Origin: Solirubrobacterales bacterium
Lineage (GTDB): Bacteria > Actinomycetota > Thermoleophilia > Solirubrobacterales > Solirubrobacteraceae
NCBI GenBank assembly: GCA_003138355.1
Contig: PLFX01000004.1
Span: 59,642-123,641, forward strand
Reading direction: 5' to 3'
Length of the DNA stretch: 64,000 nt
The notes beneath the pieces were generated by a model that saw only the letters and a program-made list of their open reading frames with translations, had not been told where the DNA came from and did no database searches. Below, one piece after another: positions 1 to 9,442 of this stretch. Every line of letters starts with the position of its first letter. The first letter of the stretch is position 1. The translations under genes and the position numbers were made by a program.

Positions 1-394
1 CGTCCGCGAATCCCGCGACCGTCGCGGTCTCGAACTCGCTCGACCGGCCGCCCGCGCGCAGCAGTGCGCATAGCTCCGCGTAGTCGAAGGTCGAGAACGT
101 GAACGGGAGCGACCAGCGGACGCTCGAGCGGGGCGTGTGCACGACGAGCTCGTCGAAGGTCTGTCGAACCGACGACGCGAGTCCGAGGCGCTCGAGCCAC
201 TCGGTCGGGGCGGCGCACGCGGACGTCTGGCGCTCGCCGATCTCATAGCGATCGAGCACCATCACGCGCGCGCCACTGCCCTCGAGCGCACGCGCCACGG
301 TCAGTCCGGCAAAGCTCGCGCCGCAGACGAGTACGTCGCAATCCACGTCGAGGCTCGTGCGCTCGGCGCCGCGCTTGGTGGCCCGCGCAGGCAT
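1..394 (-). CDS. FAD-dependent oxidoreductase, N-terminal part (cut by window edge)
   Basis: Reading the minus strand from the ATG at 394 gives an open frame of 131 codons that runs off the left edge. After a basic N-terminus it shows an FAD/NAD-binding Rossmann start, VLVCGASFAGLTVARAL (about residues 22-38), ending in VMVLDRYEIG with the acidic residue that holds the adenosine ribose. This is the pattern of geranylgeranyl-reductase-like or monooxygenase-like flavoproteins. Substrate cannot be told because the catalytic and C-terminal parts lie outside. A TATGAT -10-like box sits 9 bases upstream of the ATG, so the transcript probably has almost no leader. It is divergent from rpsA. Confidence 0.75.
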   Translation of the reverse strand, partial: MPARATKRGAERTSLDVDCDVLVCGASFAGLTVARALEGSGARVMVLDRYEIGERQTSACAAPTEWLERLGLASSVRQTFDELVVHTPRSSVRWSLPFTFSTFDYAELCALLRAGGRSSEFETATVAGFAD

Positions 395-403
395 GCGCAG
401 CTG

Positions 404-409
404 ATCATA
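404..409 (-). promoter_or_regulatory. -10 box of the divergent FAD oxidoreductase gene
   Basis: On the minus strand these bases read TATGAT, nine bases before the ATG at 394. No Shine-Dalgarno sequence separates the box from the start codon. No good -35 match was found. Confidence 0.45.
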
Positions 410-441
410 CGCACGCGCCTTGCGCGGTCGAGCAGCGAAGC

Positions 442-452
442 TACGATACGCT
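442..452 (+). promoter_or_regulatory. Overlapping -10-like boxes of rpsA
   Basis: TACGAT (442-447) and TACGCT (447-452) overlap. TACGCT lies 8 bases before the GTG at 461, and the same TACGCT hexamer serves as -10 before the xre antitoxin gene. A TTGCGC at 420-425 is 16 bases before TACGAT and could be the -35. There is no Shine-Dalgarno sequence before the GTG. Confidence 0.4.
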
Positions 453-460
453 CTTTGCCG

Positions 461-2005
461 GTGAACGCCGTCGTGGAAAACGCATCCCCAAAGGTCGTGG
501 AAGGCTCGGGCGGGTTGTTGCTCGAGGTTGACGGGCAGATCGTCCCGAACTACGACGCGACCCTGCATCCGTTCGAGGAAGGCGAGGTCGTCACGGGGCA
601 CGTCGTCCGGATCGACCAGGACGAGGTGCTCGTCGACATCGGCTACAAGTCCGAGGGCGTAATCCCGGCCAACGAGCTGTCGATCCGCAAGTCGGTCGAT
701 CCGCACGACGAGGTGCAGCTGGGCGAGGAGGTCGACGCCCTGGTCCTTACCAAGGAGGACCAGGACGGCCGACTGATCATCTCCAAGAAGCGCGCGCGCT
801 TCGAGAAGGCGTGGCGACGGATCGAAGCCGCCGCGGAGTCCGGCGAGCCCGTCGAAGGCACCGTGATCGAGGTCGTCAAGGGCGGTCTGATCATCGACCT
901 CGGCGTGCGCGGCTTCCTGCCCGCATCGCTCGTCGACATCCGCCGCGTGCCGAACCTCGACGAGTACATGGGCACGCAGATCGAGTGCAAGGTGATCGAG
1001 CTCAACCGCTCGCGCAACAACGTCGTCCTCTCGCGCCGCGCCGTCCTCGAGGAGGAGCGCAAGGAGGTTCGCCAGCAGATCCTCGATCGGCTCGAGCCCG
1101 GCCAGGTCGTGGAGGGGCAGATCTCGAACATCGTCGACTTCGGCGCCTTCGTCGATCTCGATGGGATCGACGGCCTGATCCACATCTCCGAGCTCTCCTG
1201 GTCGCACGTCAACCATCCGAGCCAGATCCTCGAGATCGGCCAGACGGTGAAGGTCAAGGTGCTCGACATCGACCGCGACCGCCAGCGCATCTCGCTCGGC
1301 CTGAAGCAGACCCAGGAAGACCCCTGGCAGCGGATCGTCAACACTTACAACATCGGCGACGAGCTCGAGGGGACCGTCACCAAGGTCGTCACGTTCGGTG
1401 CCTTCGTCGAGATCCTCGACGGCGTCGAAGGGCTCGTCCACATCTCCGAGCTCGCGGCCCATCACGTCGAGAACCCGCGCGAGGTCGTTCAGCCCGGCGA
1501 CGAGATCCGCATCAAGATCCTCGAGATCGACTCCGAGCGCCGCCGGCTCTCGCTGTCTGCGAAGCGCGTCGAAGGCCAGGTGCTGCCGCTCCACCCGATC
1601 GAGTTGTCCGACGAGGACGCCGAAGCGGGCGAAGCCGCGGCGGAGGTGCCGGTGCTTGACGATGCGCCGCCGGTCGAGGCGCCCGCCAAGGGCGAAGCCG
1701 CGGCGGAGGTGCCGGTGCTTGACGACGCGGCTCCGGTCGAGGCGCCCGCCGACGGCGAAGCCGCGGCCGAGGTCCCCGTGCTTGACGATGCGGCTCCGGT
1801 CGGGACGCCCGCCGATGGCGAAGCGGTCGAAGCCCCCGAGCTCGACGATGCGGCTCCCGTCGAGGCGCCCGCCGATGGCGAAGCGGTCGAAGCCCCCGAG
1901 CTCGACGACGCGACCGCCGAGGCCGCACCGCCGCAAGCCGCCGAGCCGCCCGCCGAACCGACCGCATCGAGCGCTGACGACGCCGCACCAGCAAGCGGAG
2001 CCTGA
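461..2005 (+). CDS. rpsA: 30S ribosomal protein S1
   Basis: Ribosomal S1 binds mRNA on the 30S subunit and helps start translation. From the GTG at 461 the protein has 514 residues with four S1 (OB-fold) domains, roughly residues 40-110, 128-194, 214-282 and 298-368. The last two carry the typical DFGAFVDL...GLIHISEL and TFGAFVEI...GLVHISEL signatures. An acidic Ala/Pro-rich tail (371-514) holds five near-identical 20-21-residue repeats. The frame is open back to 137, but that extension is antisense to the neighbouring flavoprotein gene and lacks S1 homology. The GTG at 461 fits the domain start and the -10 box just before it. The coaE frame overlaps the 3' end. Confidence 0.93.
   Translation: MNAVVENASPKVVEGSGGLLLEVDGQIVPNYDATLHPFEEGEVVTGHVVRIDQDEVLVDIGYKSEGVIPANELSIRKSVDPHDEVQLGEEVDALVLTKEDQDGRLIISKKRARFEKAWRRIEAAAESGEPVEGTVIEVVKGGLIIDLGVRGFLPASLVDIRRVPNLDEYMGTQIECKVIELNRSRNNVVLSRRAVLEEERKEVRQQILDRLEPGQVVEGQISNIVDFGAFVDLDGIDGLIHISELSWSHVNHPSQILEIGQTVKVKVLDIDRDRQRISLGLKQTQEDPWQRIVNTYNIGDELEGTVTKVVTFGAFVEILDGVEGLVHISELAAHHVENPREVVQPGDEIRIKILEIDSERRRLSLSAKRVEGQVLPLHPIELSDEDAEAGEAAAEVPVLDDAPPVEAPAKGEAAAEVPVLDDAAPVEAPADGEAAAEVPVLDDAAPVGTPADGEAVEAPELDDAAPVEAPADGEAVEAPELDDATAEAAPPQAAEPPAEPTASSADDAAPASGA
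1631..1939 (+). repeat. Tandem 60-63-bp repeats in the rpsA tail
   Basis: Five in-frame units begin at 1631, 1694, 1757, 1820 and 1880. The first three are 63 bp and encode variants of EAAAEVPVLDDAAPVEAPADG split over 21 codons; the fourth is 60 bp (EAVEAPELDDAAPVEAPADG); the fifth starts the same way and then decays. Nucleotide identity between units is high, so this is a recent, slippage-prone expansion of the acidic tail. Confidence 0.9.
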
Positions 2006-2594
2006 GCGGCCTCCCTTCATCGGGCTGACGGGCTCGATCGGCGCCGGGAAGTCGACGGCGCTCGCCGCCTGCGAACGGCTCGGTGCGGCTGTGCTCGACG
2101 CGGACGCGATCGTCCACGCGCTCTACGACACCGAGGCGGTCAAGACGGCGCTCCACCTGCGCTGGGGCGATGGCGTGTTCGACGGCGAGGAGATCGATCG
2201 CGCCGCCGTCGCGCGGCTCATCTTCAAGAGCGCTGACCAGCGAGCCTGGCTCGAGGGGCTCCTCTGGCCGCTCACCGCCCAGCACCAGAGGGCCTTCCGC
2301 GAGGAGCTCGAGGCGCGGAGCCCGCGCCCCCGTGCCGGCATCGTCGAGGTTGCGCTGCTCTTCGAAGCTGACGCCGCAGCCCGCTTCGACGCGACAATCG
2401 CGATCGTCGCCGACGATCGCCTGCGCATGGAGCGCCTCGCGCTGCGCGATCAGGCCGAGCTCGCGGCGCGCGACGGCCGGCAGCTGGCGCAGGCGGAGAA
2501 GGCCGCACGGGCAACGTACACCGTCGTCAACGAAGGGACAGAGCAAGAGCTCGAGCAGAAGCTCGCGGCGATACTCGATACTCTCGCGCCGTGA
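1875..2594 (+). CDS. coaE: Dephospho-CoA kinase (start uncertain)
   Basis: CoaE phosphorylates dephospho-CoA, the last step of coenzyme A synthesis. The core begins PFIGLTGSIGAGKST, a P-loop, at about 2007-2050, followed by LDADAIVHALYD, the family Asp pair, and VEVALLFEAD. The ending matches the usual length of about 200 residues. No ATG, GTG or TTG lies near the domain start in this frame: the closest is the ATG at 1875, inside the last rpsA repeats, which would add about 46 unrelated residues. Translation may start there or at a non-standard codon near 2007-2016. It overlaps slt by the GTGA at 2591. Confidence 0.85.
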   Translation: MAKRSKPPSSTTRPPRPHRRKPPSRPPNRPHRALTTPHQQAEPERPPFIGLTGSIGAGKSTALAACERLGAAVLDADAIVHALYDTEAVKTALHLRWGDGVFDGEEIDRAAVARLIFKSADQRAWLEGLLWPLTAQHQRAFREELEARSPRPRAGIVEVALLFEADAAARFDATIAIVADDRLRMERLALRDQAELAARDGRQLAQAEKAARATYTVVNEGTEQELEQKLAAILDTLAP

Positions 2595-3202
2595 GTTCTC
2601 GCCAGTCGGGCCGCGGCGGCGGGAGGCGGCGCCGCGTGCTCGCCGTGCTCGCGATCCTGGCCGCAGGCACCGTAGGGGTGATCGCCGCGCTGCCGTCGGT
2701 TGAGCGCGTCGTGCGCGAGCTGACCTACCCGCTGCACGACACGGCGATCATCAACCGTGCCGCGTATGCCGAGCACCTCGATCCGGCGTTCGTCGCGGCC
2801 GTGATCTACGCCGAGACGAAGTTCGACCCGCGCACCTCGAGCACCGGCGCGCTCGGCCTGATGCAGATCGAGCCGTCGACCGCGCGCTACCTCGCCCACC
2901 TCTCGGGCGGCAGCCAGTTCGCGCTCCGCGACCTCGCGCACCCCGCGACGAACATCGCCTACGGCAGCTACTACCTGCGCTACCTGCTGAACCGCTATCG
3001 CGGCAGCCGCACGCTCGCGCTCGCCGCGTACAACGCCGGCATGACGAACGTCGATCGCTGGGTCGCGAATGCGCGGGCGACCGGGACGGCGCTCATCCCA
3101 GCGTCGATCCCATTCCCGCAGACGCGCGCCTACGTCACGAAGGTCGAGGCGGCGACCAAGACCTACCGCCACGACTACGCCAAGCTGCTCGGCCCGCCGT
3201 GA
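2591..3202 (+). CDS. Lytic transglycosylase, SLT family
   Basis: Cleaves the glycan strand of peptidoglycan outside the membrane. The 203-residue protein has a basic N-terminus, a single membrane-spanning or signal-anchor stretch (residues about 15-35) and a GH23/SLT domain. Visible marks are the catalytic Glu in VIYAETKFDP, then GALGLMQIEPSTA, and the late LALAAYNAG motif. The GTG start overlaps the coaE stop as GTGA, so it is likely translated by coupling with coaE. The short form resembles Slt35/MltC-like minimal enzymes rather than large Slt70. Confidence 0.88.
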   Translation: MSSRQSGRGGGRRRRVLAVLAILAAGTVGVIAALPSVERVVRELTYPLHDTAIINRAAYAEHLDPAFVAAVIYAETKFDPRTSSTGALGLMQIEPSTARYLAHLSGGSQFALRDLAHPATNIAYGSYYLRYLLNRYRGSRTLALAAYNAGMTNVDRWVANARATGTALIPASIPFPQTRAYVTKVEAATKTYRHDYAKLLGPP

Positions 3203-3246
3203 TCCCGCGCGGCAGCGGACGCGTCCGGCGCCGTCAACGCGCCTGA

Positions 3247-3252
3247 GATACT
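3247..3252 (+). promoter_or_regulatory. -10 box of uvrB (leaderless start)
   Basis: GATACT lies six bases before the ATG of uvrB with no Shine-Dalgarno between, so the mRNA should begin at or next to the start codon. No LexA-type palindrome is visible here, in contrast to uvrA. Confidence 0.45.
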
Positions 3253-3258
3253 CAACTG

Positions 3259-5262
3259 ATGCCGCCATTCCGCCTTGATCCGGCCTTCACGCCGGCCGCC
3301 GACCAGCCCCGCGCGATCGAGCAGATCGCCGATGCGCTCGAGCACGGCGAGCGCTTCACGACGCTGCTCGGCGCGACTGGCACGGGCAAGACGATGACGA
3401 TCGCCGGGGTGGTCGAGGCGATCCAGCGGCCCGCGCTCGTGATCGCCCACAACAAGACGCTCGCCGCGCAGCTCTGCAACGAGTTCCGCACCTACTTCCC
3501 CGAGAACGCGGTCGAGTACTTCGTCTCCTACTACGACTATTACCAGCCCGAGGCCTACGTCGCGAGCCGCGACCTCTACATCGAGAAGGACTCTTCGGTC
3601 AACTCGGAGATCGATCGCCTCAGGCACGCCGCCACGGCCGCGGTCTTCGCGCGCCGCGACGTGATCGTCGTCGCGTCGGTCTCCTGCATCTACGGCCTCG
3701 GCTCGCCCGAGGTCTACGAGCGCAACATGCAGCTGCTGCGCCGCGGCGAGCTGATCGATCGCGACGCCCTGCTGCGCAAGCTCGTCTCGATCCAGTACAA
3801 CCGCAACGACCAGGCCCTCGGGCGCGGCACCTTCCGCGTCAAGGGGGAGACGCTCGAGGTCTTCCCCGCGTACGCCGAGACGGCCTACCGCGCGGTGCTG
3901 TTCGGCGACGAGGTCGAACAGCTGTCCGAGTTCGATCCGCTCACCGGCGAGCTGATCGCCCCCGAGCTCGAACACGTCGCGATCTGGCCCGCCACGCACT
4001 ACAACGTCGCCGAGGGCACAGGCGAGCGAACCGCGCAGCTGATCGGCGAGGAGCTCGAGGCGCGCTGCGCCGAGCTCGAGTCCCAGGGCAAGCTGCTCGA
4101 ATCCCACCGCCTGCGCCAGCGCACGCAGTACGACATGGAGATGCTGCGCGAGGTCGGCTTCTGCTCGGGGATCGAGAACTACTCGCGGATCATCGACGGC
4201 CGCAAGCCGGGCGAGCGCCCCTACTGCCTGCTCGACTACTTCCCCAAGGACTTCGTCGTCTTCACCGACGAGTCCCACCAGACGATCCCGCAGATCGGCG
4301 GCATGCACGAAGGCGATCGCAGCCGCAAGCAGACGCTTGTCGACTACGGCTTCCGCCTGCCGTCCGCGCTCGACAACCGCCCCCAGACCTTCGAAGAGTT
4401 CCTCCAGATGGCGCCGCAGATCGTCTTCGTCAGCGCGACGCCGGGCGAGTTCGAGCGCACCCGCTCGGCAAAGGTCGTCGAGCAGATCGTCCGCCCGACC
4501 GGGATCGTCGACCCGCACGTCGAGGTGCGCGCGACGCGCAACCAGGTCGATGACCTGATGGGCGAGATCCGCCAGCGCGCCGACCGCGATGAGCGCGTCC
4601 TCGTCACGACGCTGACCAAGAAGATGGCGGAGGACCTGTCGTCCTACCTGCTCGAGCTCAGCTTCCGCACGCGCTACCTGCACTCCGAGATCAACACGCT
4701 CGAGCGGATCCAGATCATCCGCGACCTGCGCCTTGGCGAGTACGACGTGCTCGTCGGCGTGAACCTGCTGCGCGAGGGCCTCGACCTGCCCGAGGTCTCG
4801 CTCGTCGCGATCCTCGACGCCGACAAGGAGGGCTTCCTGCGCGGCGAGACGAGCCTCATCCAGACGATCGGCCGCGCCGCGCGCAACGTCGACGGCACCG
4901 TGATCATGTACGCCGACCGCCAGACCGCGGCGATGACAGCGGCGCTCTCGGAGACCGACCGCCGCCGCGCGATCCAGGTCGCCTACAACGAGGAGCACGG
5001 CATCACCGCCGCATCGATCGTCAAGGGGGTCTCCGACATCGCCGAGTTCCTGACCAGCGAGTCGAAGACGCCGGCGCGCCGGCGCCGTGCGCGCGCGAAG
5101 ACCGCCGAGCTAGCCCCGTCGGAGCTCGAGAAGCTCGCCGTCGAGCTCGAGGAGGAGATGCTCGCGGCCGCGCAGGACCTGCGCTTCGAGTATGCCGCGC
5201 GCCTGCGCGACGAGCTGCGCGACCTCCGCCGCCAGCTGGCGGAGATGAGCGCGACGGCCTGA
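3259..5262 (+). CDS. uvrB: Excinuclease ABC subunit UvrB
   Basis: UvrB is the damage-verifying helicase-like subunit of nucleotide excision repair; it receives DNA from UvrA and recruits UvrC. The 667-residue protein matches the family length. Marks are Walker A GATGTGKT (residues 38-45), the beta-hairpin [10 protein letters not shown] that inserts into the damaged duplex, the helicase motif [14 protein letters not shown], the motif [17 protein letters not shown] with QTIGRAARN, and a C-terminal UVR coiled-coil domain (about 622-657) that contacts UvrC. It is separated from slt by 56 bp carrying its own -10 box. Confidence 0.97.
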   Translation: MPPFRLDPAFTPAADQPRAIEQIADALEHGERFTTLLGATGTGKTMTIAGVVEAIQRPALVIAHNKTLAAQLCNEFRTYFPENAVEYFVSYYDYYQPEAYVASRDLYIEKDSSVNSEIDRLRHAATAAVFARRDVIVVASVSCIYGLGSPEVYERNMQLLRRGELIDRDALLRKLVSIQYNRNDQALGRGTFRVKGETLEVFPAYAETAYRAVLFGDEVEQLSEFDPLTGELIAPELEHVAIWPATHYNVAEGTGERTAQLIGEELEARCAELESQGKLLESHRLRQRTQYDMEMLREVGFCSGIENYSRIIDGRKPGERPYCLLDYFPKDFVVFTDESHQTIPQIGGMHEGDRSRKQTLVDYGFRLPSALDNRPQTFEEFLQMAPQIVFVSATPGEFERTRSAKVVEQIVRPTGIVDPHVEVRATRNQVDDLMGEIRQRADRDERVLVTTLTKKMAEDLSSYLLELSFRTRYLHSEINTLERIQIIRDLRLGEYDVLVGVNLLREGLDLPEVSLVAILDADKEGFLRGETSLIQTIGRAARNVDGTVIMYADRQTAAMTAALSETDRRRAIQVAYNEEHGITAASIVKGVSDIAEFLTSESKTPARRRRARAKTAELAPSELEKLAVELEEEMLAAAQDLRFEYAARLRDELRDLRRQLAEMSATA

Positions 5263-5292
5263 TCTGCTCGGACCGGCGCATGCGCCGTCCGG

Positions 5293-5316
5293 CCGGGGCC
5301 CGCATGCGGGCCCCGG
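5293..5316 (+). terminator. Palindrome after uvrB, probable terminator
   Basis: A perfect 24-base palindrome, with arms CCGGGGCCCGCA and its complement, lies 31 bases after the uvrB stop. It can form a very stable GC stem. No T-run follows, as is common for actinobacterial terminators. Confidence 0.5.
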
Positions 5317-5428
5317 TTCACGCGTCGTTGGAAGGCGTTCGTTAGCATGCCGACGCTGTCGTCTGACGGCCGCGGCGTCGGTCGAGTCGCGGTCACAATG
5401 TTCAGCCTGCCGCGAAAGTAGGTTCATC

Positions 5429-5905
5429 ATGCCGCAGCGAGAAAGCGGTCCAGCGCGGGAGCCCGCCGCTGCGCTGAGAGTTCGCGATCGCCTGCGCGGC
5501 GTGTGGAGCCGCTCGGTGTCTCTCGTGATGCTCGCCGGCGTGGCCATCCTCGTCGCGGGCTGCGCAGGCGGCTCGAGCCTCACCGTCGCCAACATTTCGA
5601 GCGCGAGCCGGACAAGCCGTCACGTCTCCTCGCGGAAGGCCGGCGTCAACGGAGCGCTGTTCGCGGGCGTCGCGGTGAGCCCGGCGCAGCGGGCTGCGAA
5701 TGAGGTGTCGGGGCTCCTTTTCTCGAGGTGCATGCGCGCGCATGGCGTTCCGAATTACCCCGACCCGCAGGCGGCTTCGCCCGGCGGGTTCGGGTTCGGG
5801 CTCGGGGGCGGGAGTAGCAACATTGACCCAGCCGCGCCGCTTTTCCGGGTGGCGGAGCGGACGTGTGTTTCGATCCTGATCCGCCGGCACTTTGGGGCCG
5901 GATGA
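5429..5905 (+). CDS. Putative lipoprotein, first gene of a MacB-like export cluster
   Basis: The 158-residue protein has a basic N-terminus, a hydrophobic stretch and a lipobox LVAGC (Cys about residue 45), so it is probably lipid-anchored on the outer face of the membrane. The mature part contains FSRCMRAHGVPNYPDPQ, a motif seen in small actinobacterial lipoproteins encoded beside ABC efflux genes, and a Gly-rich segment. A later Cys (TCVSILIRRHF) may pair with the first. The stop overlaps the next start as ATGA, so it is cotranslated with the adaptor. Function is not known; the context suggests an accessory part of the exporter. Confidence 0.75.
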   Translation: MPQRESGPAREPAAALRVRDRLRGVWSRSVSLVMLAGVAILVAGCAGGSSLTVANISSASRTSRHVSSRKAGVNGALFAGVAVSPAQRAANEVSGLLFSRCMRAHGVPNYPDPQAASPGGFGFGLGGGSSNIDPAAPLFRVAERTCVSILIRRHFGAG

Positions 5906-7425
5906 GCGCGGTTCCGAGCTCAACCGGCGGTGAGGCGGTCGCGCCCGCCGCCACCCAGAACAGGGCGCGGTGGCCTCGCCGGCGCCTTCTCGCGGTCCTC
6001 GGGCTGCTGGTGGCTGTGGCGGCCGTTGTGTTGGTCGTGACCAGTCCGTTCGGCGGCGGCTCGGCGGGCGGCGTTCGCGACAACGCCTATCCGACGTCGC
6101 TGGTGAGCGTGAAGCGGGAGCCTTTGGCCTCGCTGAGCTTGGTCAGCGGGACGATCGGCTACACGGGTGCCGTGACGTTCGACCTGCCCGCCGGCAGCGC
6201 GCCGGCGACGGTGACGCAGGCGCGTCAGACGGTAACGACCGATCAGGCCACACTGGCGAGCGCGCAGTCGACGCTGTCCAGTGATTCCACGACGCTCTCA
6301 CAGACGCGCGCGACGCTGGCCGCCGACCAGGAGCAGGAGGCCATCGCGTGCGCGGGCGACAACGCCGCGCAGAGCGCCGGGACTGGTGGCGCTGGGTCCG
6401 GCGGCGGGTCCTCCTGCGCAACTGACGCCCAGCCGGTCGCGGGCGCGCAGCAGTCGGTGACAGCCGATGCGGGGAAGATCGCCGCGGACAAGGTCGCTGT
6501 GGTATCCGCCAAGCACGCGCTCGCGACCGACCAGGCGGCGCTCGCGACCGCCAGCGCGCAGGCGACCGTGTACGGCCAGAATTCGGCGTTCACGAGCGTG
6601 CCGTCCGTCGGTCAGATCGTGCTCCGCGGGGAGCCGCTGTTCGCGATCGACGGCAATCCGGCGCTGTTGCTGTACGGCTCGACGGCCGCGACGAGAGCAT
6701 TCTCGGCTGGGATGTCGCCGGGCGCCGACGTGGCCGAGCTGAATACGAACCTCGATGCGCTCGGCTACGGGCACGGGCTGACGGGCGATGCGTTCACGCC
6801 GGCGACCGCGGCCGCGATCCGGCGGCTTCAGGCCACGCACGCCCAGAGCGTGACCGGTGAGCTGCTGGGCGGTTCCGTCGTATTCGCGCCGGGGCCGATC
6901 CGCGTCACGTCACTGCAATCGACCGTCGCGGTCGGCGCGGCCGTCACGGCTGGGCCGGTGCTGTCGGCGACCGGCACCGCGCGCGAGGTACAGATCCAGC
7001 TCGATCCCGCGCTACAGGGGGAGGTCCGCCCTGGTGACCCGGTCACGATCACGCTGCCGAACGAGCAGACGACGCCTGGACAGATCACTCGCGTGAGCTC
7101 GGTCGCGACCGCCGGGCAGAACGGTGGTCCATCGACGATAGAAGTCGACGCCATCCCAACCGACCCGGCCGCGATCGGCAACCTCGACCAGGCGCCCGTC
7201 AACGTGTCGATCACGACCGGCAGCGTCAGCGATGCGCTCGTCGTGCCGGTCGCCGCGCTGCTGTCGCTGGAGAGCGGCGGGTACGCGGTCGAGGAGGTCG
7301 CCGGGAACGGCGTGCATCACCTGGTGGCCGTCACCACTGGACTATTCGACGACGCCGATGGCTTGGTCGCGGTTCGCGGGGCGGGGCTTGCGGCCGGGCA
7401 GCGCGTGGTGGTGCCGGGCATATGA
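5902..7425 (+). CDS. HlyD/MacA-like adaptor with peptidoglycan-binding domain
   Basis: This 507-residue membrane-anchored adaptor (hydrophobic segment about residues 28-50) is the periplasmic-fusion-type partner of a MacB transporter. After the membrane come a long helical hairpin region rich in Ala, Thr, Gln and Ser (about 100-215), a peptidoglycan-binding type 1 domain with [18 protein letters not shown] and AAIRRLQ (about 270-330), and beta-barrel segments related to HlyD/RND adaptors. The open frame reaches back to 5863, but the ATG at 5902 overlapping the lipoprotein stop (ATGA) is favoured and gives a normal signal-anchor. A cell-wall-binding domain fits a Gram-positive envelope. Confidence 0.85.
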   Translation: MSAVPSSTGGEAVAPAATQNRARWPRRRLLAVLGLLVAVAAVVLVVTSPFGGGSAGGVRDNAYPTSLVSVKREPLASLSLVSGTIGYTGAVTFDLPAGSAPATVTQARQTVTTDQATLASAQSTLSSDSTTLSQTRATLAADQEQEAIACAGDNAAQSAGTGGAGSGGGSSCATDAQPVAGAQQSVTADAGKIAADKVAVVSAKHALATDQAALATASAQATVYGQNSAFTSVPSVGQIVLRGEPLFAIDGNPALLLYGSTAATRAFSAGMSPGADVAELNTNLDALGYGHGLTGDAFTPATAAAIRRLQATHAQSVTGELLGGSVVFAPGPIRVTSLQSTVAVGAAVTAGPVLSATGTAREVQIQLDPALQGEVRPGDPVTITLPNEQTTPGQITRVSSVATAGQNGGPSTIEVDAIPTDPAAIGNLDQAPVNVSITTGSVSDALVVPVAALLSLESGGYAVEEVAGNGVHHLVAVTTGLFDDADGLVAVRGAGLAAGQRVVVPGI

Positions 7426-8219
7426 GCCTCGCCGCGGGTACCCCGCCAACGCCGGGCGCTGCTGCGAACGGCTCGCCGGCGCCGATCGGGAGCGGCGACG
7501 TGGTGCTCGAGCTCGACGCGGTGACGAAGATCTACGCGGCCGAGCCCCCCGTCGTCGCGCTGCGCGGCGTCAGCTTCAGCGTTCGCCGCGGCGAGCTGAT
7601 CGCAATCGTCGGGCCATCCGGGTCGGGCAAGTCGACGCTTCTACACGTTATGGGGACGCTCGAGCGGCCGACCGAGGGAGCGGTGCGCATCACGGGTCTG
7701 GACGTCGCCGGCCTCGACGATCGCGCGCTGTCGGTGGTGCGAGCGAAGCGAATCGGATTTGTGTTCCAGCTGTTCTTCCTCGCTGAGTACCAGACCGTGC
7801 TCGACAACGTCGCCGACGGGCTGCTGTACGCCGGCGTCGCGGTGTCCGAGCGCCGTGTGCTCGCAGCGCGCGCCCTCGAGCGCGTTGGGCTCGCGCATCG
7901 GGCGAGCTTCCGGCCAACGAAGCTGTCGGGCGGGGAGCGCCAGCGTGTTGCGATAGCGCGCGCGCTGGTCGGCGCTCCCGCGATCGTGCTCGCCGACGAG
8001 CCGACTGGGAATCTCGACACCGCTACGGGCGCTGCCATCTTCGCGCTGCTGCACGAACTGCACGCGGACGGGGCGACGATCGTGATGATCACGCACGACC
8101 GCGAGCTCGCGGCGGGTCTGCCGCGCCAGATCGAGATGCTCGACGGCGAGATCGTCGCAGACAGCCGCCCAGCGAACGGCGCGGCCCCGTCCGCTGGGAC
8201 CGGCGGGGAGCACCGTTAG
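7422..8219 (+). CDS. ABC transporter ATP-binding protein, MacB/LolD type
   Basis: The 265-residue ATPase carries Walker [10 protein letters not shown], the Q-loop region [13 protein letters not shown], the signature [15 protein letters not shown], Walker [13 protein letters not shown] and the switch His in MITHDRELA. The sequence [12 protein letters not shown] is typical of the MacB/LolD/FtsE class, which powers mechanical transfer across the envelope rather than substrate passage through the membrane. The ATG overlaps the adaptor stop (ATGA). Its permease is at 9443-10606, separated by one secreted-protein gene. Confidence 0.92.
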   Translation: MSLAAGTPPTPGAAANGSPAPIGSGDVVLELDAVTKIYAAEPPVVALRGVSFSVRRGELIAIVGPSGSGKSTLLHVMGTLERPTEGAVRITGLDVAGLDDRALSVVRAKRIGFVFQLFFLAEYQTVLDNVADGLLYAGVAVSERRVLAARALERVGLAHRASFRPTKLSGGERQRVAIARALVGAPAIVLADEPTGNLDTATGAAIFALLHELHADGATIVMITHDRELAAGLPRQIEMLDGEIVADSRPANGAAPSAGTGGEHR

Positions 8220-9371
8220 GTGCGCGTGCGTGGCCCAGGCCCTAGACGGCAGCGGCTTCTTGCGGCGGTCATCCCGCTCCTAATCGGCATCCCGGCCGTC
8301 GTCGCGCTCAACAGCCCGCGCGCTGCAGCGGACACTCCCGGCACGGGCAGCTCATGTCCCACATCCAATCCGCCAAATGAGCTGGTGCTCGGCGGCGGAA
8401 CCCCGCAGACCGCGCAGCTCGCTACGGCCTTCGCGACCCCCCTGCAGGTGGCGCTGGCTAACAGCAACGGCTGCCCGGTGACCTCTGTCGTCGGTACTCC
8501 CGTCACCTTCACGGCGCCGTCGAGCGGCGCCGGCGGCAGTTTTGCGACGAGCGGCGCTAACGCGGTCACAGTCGGCGCGGACCTCTCCGGGAATGCCTCG
8601 GCGCCGACGTTCACCGCCAACGACGTAGCAGGCAGCTACACAGTGACCGCAACCAGCGCTGACGGGTCGGTCTCGTTCTCGATGACAAACAGCGCCGCCG
8701 GGATTCCGGCGACCGTCACGCCGCTATCGCCCGTCAACCAGTCAGCGACGGTGCAGAGCCACTACGCGCACCCGCTCTCGGTGCGTGTACTCGACGCGAA
8801 CGGCAACCCGGTCTCTGGGGCGACGGTCACGTTCGCGTTCGGCACAACGGCGAGCGGGGGGTCGGGGGGGAGCGCCGGGGCGAGCTTTGCCGACGGCAGT
8901 GCGCAGGCGACCGCCGTGACCGCGAGCGACGGGATTGCCACCTCCCCGAACTTCACCGCAAACGGGACCGTCGGTCGCTTCATCGCGACCGCCACGACGG
9001 CAGCCAACGTCGCCCACTTCACGCTCAGCAACCGCGCCGGCAAGCCGGCGACGATCACCGCCGGCGTTGCGGCCAGCGAAGCGACCCAGACGGGAACCCG
9101 CTTCGCGATCGCGCTCGCCGTCACCGTCACTGACGCGCTCGGAAACAAGGTTCCCCGCGTGCTCGTGACATTCACCGCGCCTGCGAGCAGCGCGAGCGGC
9201 AGCTTCGCCACCCGCACCCACTCGCGGAAAGTCTCGGTTCGGACCGACGGGCGCGGCATCGCGGTCGCACCGCCGTTCATCGCCAACGCGCAAGCGGGCG
9301 GCTACATCGTGATCGCGAGGATCCCGCACGGGCCGAGGACCGCGTTCGCGCTAGTGAACGAGGCATCCTGA
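8220..9371 (+). CDS. Secreted protein with three Ig-like repeats inside the ABC cluster
   Basis: The GTG at 8220 directly follows the ATPase stop. The 383-residue product starts with a signal peptide (basic start, hydrophobic core about 13-32, cleavage probably near AAADTPG). The rest is three bacterial Ig-like (invasin/BIg-like) units of about 100 residues, each with a GTPVTFTAP / GATVTFAFG / RVLVTFTAP strand, a GGSFAT-like strand and a closing SYTVTAT / GRFIATAT / GYIVIAR strand. There is no sortase motif or C-terminal anchor. It may be cargo of, or a surface part of, the exporter. Its place between ATPase and permease is unusual; the function is inferred only from context. Confidence 0.82.
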   Translation: MRVRGPGPRRQRLLAAVIPLLIGIPAVVALNSPRAAADTPGTGSSCPTSNPPNELVLGGGTPQTAQLATAFATPLQVALANSNGCPVTSVVGTPVTFTAPSSGAGGSFATSGANAVTVGADLSGNASAPTFTANDVAGSYTVTATSADGSVSFSMTNSAAGIPATVTPLSPVNQSATVQSHYAHPLSVRVLDANGNPVSGATVTFAFGTTASGGSGGSAGASFADGSAQATAVTASDGIATSPNFTANGTVGRFIATATTAANVAHFTLSNRAGKPATITAGVAASEATQTGTRFAIALAVTVTDALGNKVPRVLVTFTAPASSASGSFATRTHSRKVSVRTDGRGIAVAPPFIANAQAGGYIVIARIPHGPRTAFALVNEAS

Positions 9372-9442
9372 ACGCGCCCGATGTCAGCCTCACGCCGCCA
9401 CGGCTTCGGCCCGGCGACCTCGCTCGGCTGGCCAGCATCGGC

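Noticed and set aside
137..460. Upstream extension of the rpsA frame
   Set aside because: Antisense to a convincing flavoprotein N-terminus and without S1 homology; the GTG at 461 with its -10 box is the better start.
3175..4998. 607-residue minus-strand open frame opposite uvrB
   Set aside because: It is the antisense shadow of uvrB in GC-rich DNA: low-complexity Arg/Asp/Val/Leu composition, no domain, and the plus strand is an unmistakable UvrB.
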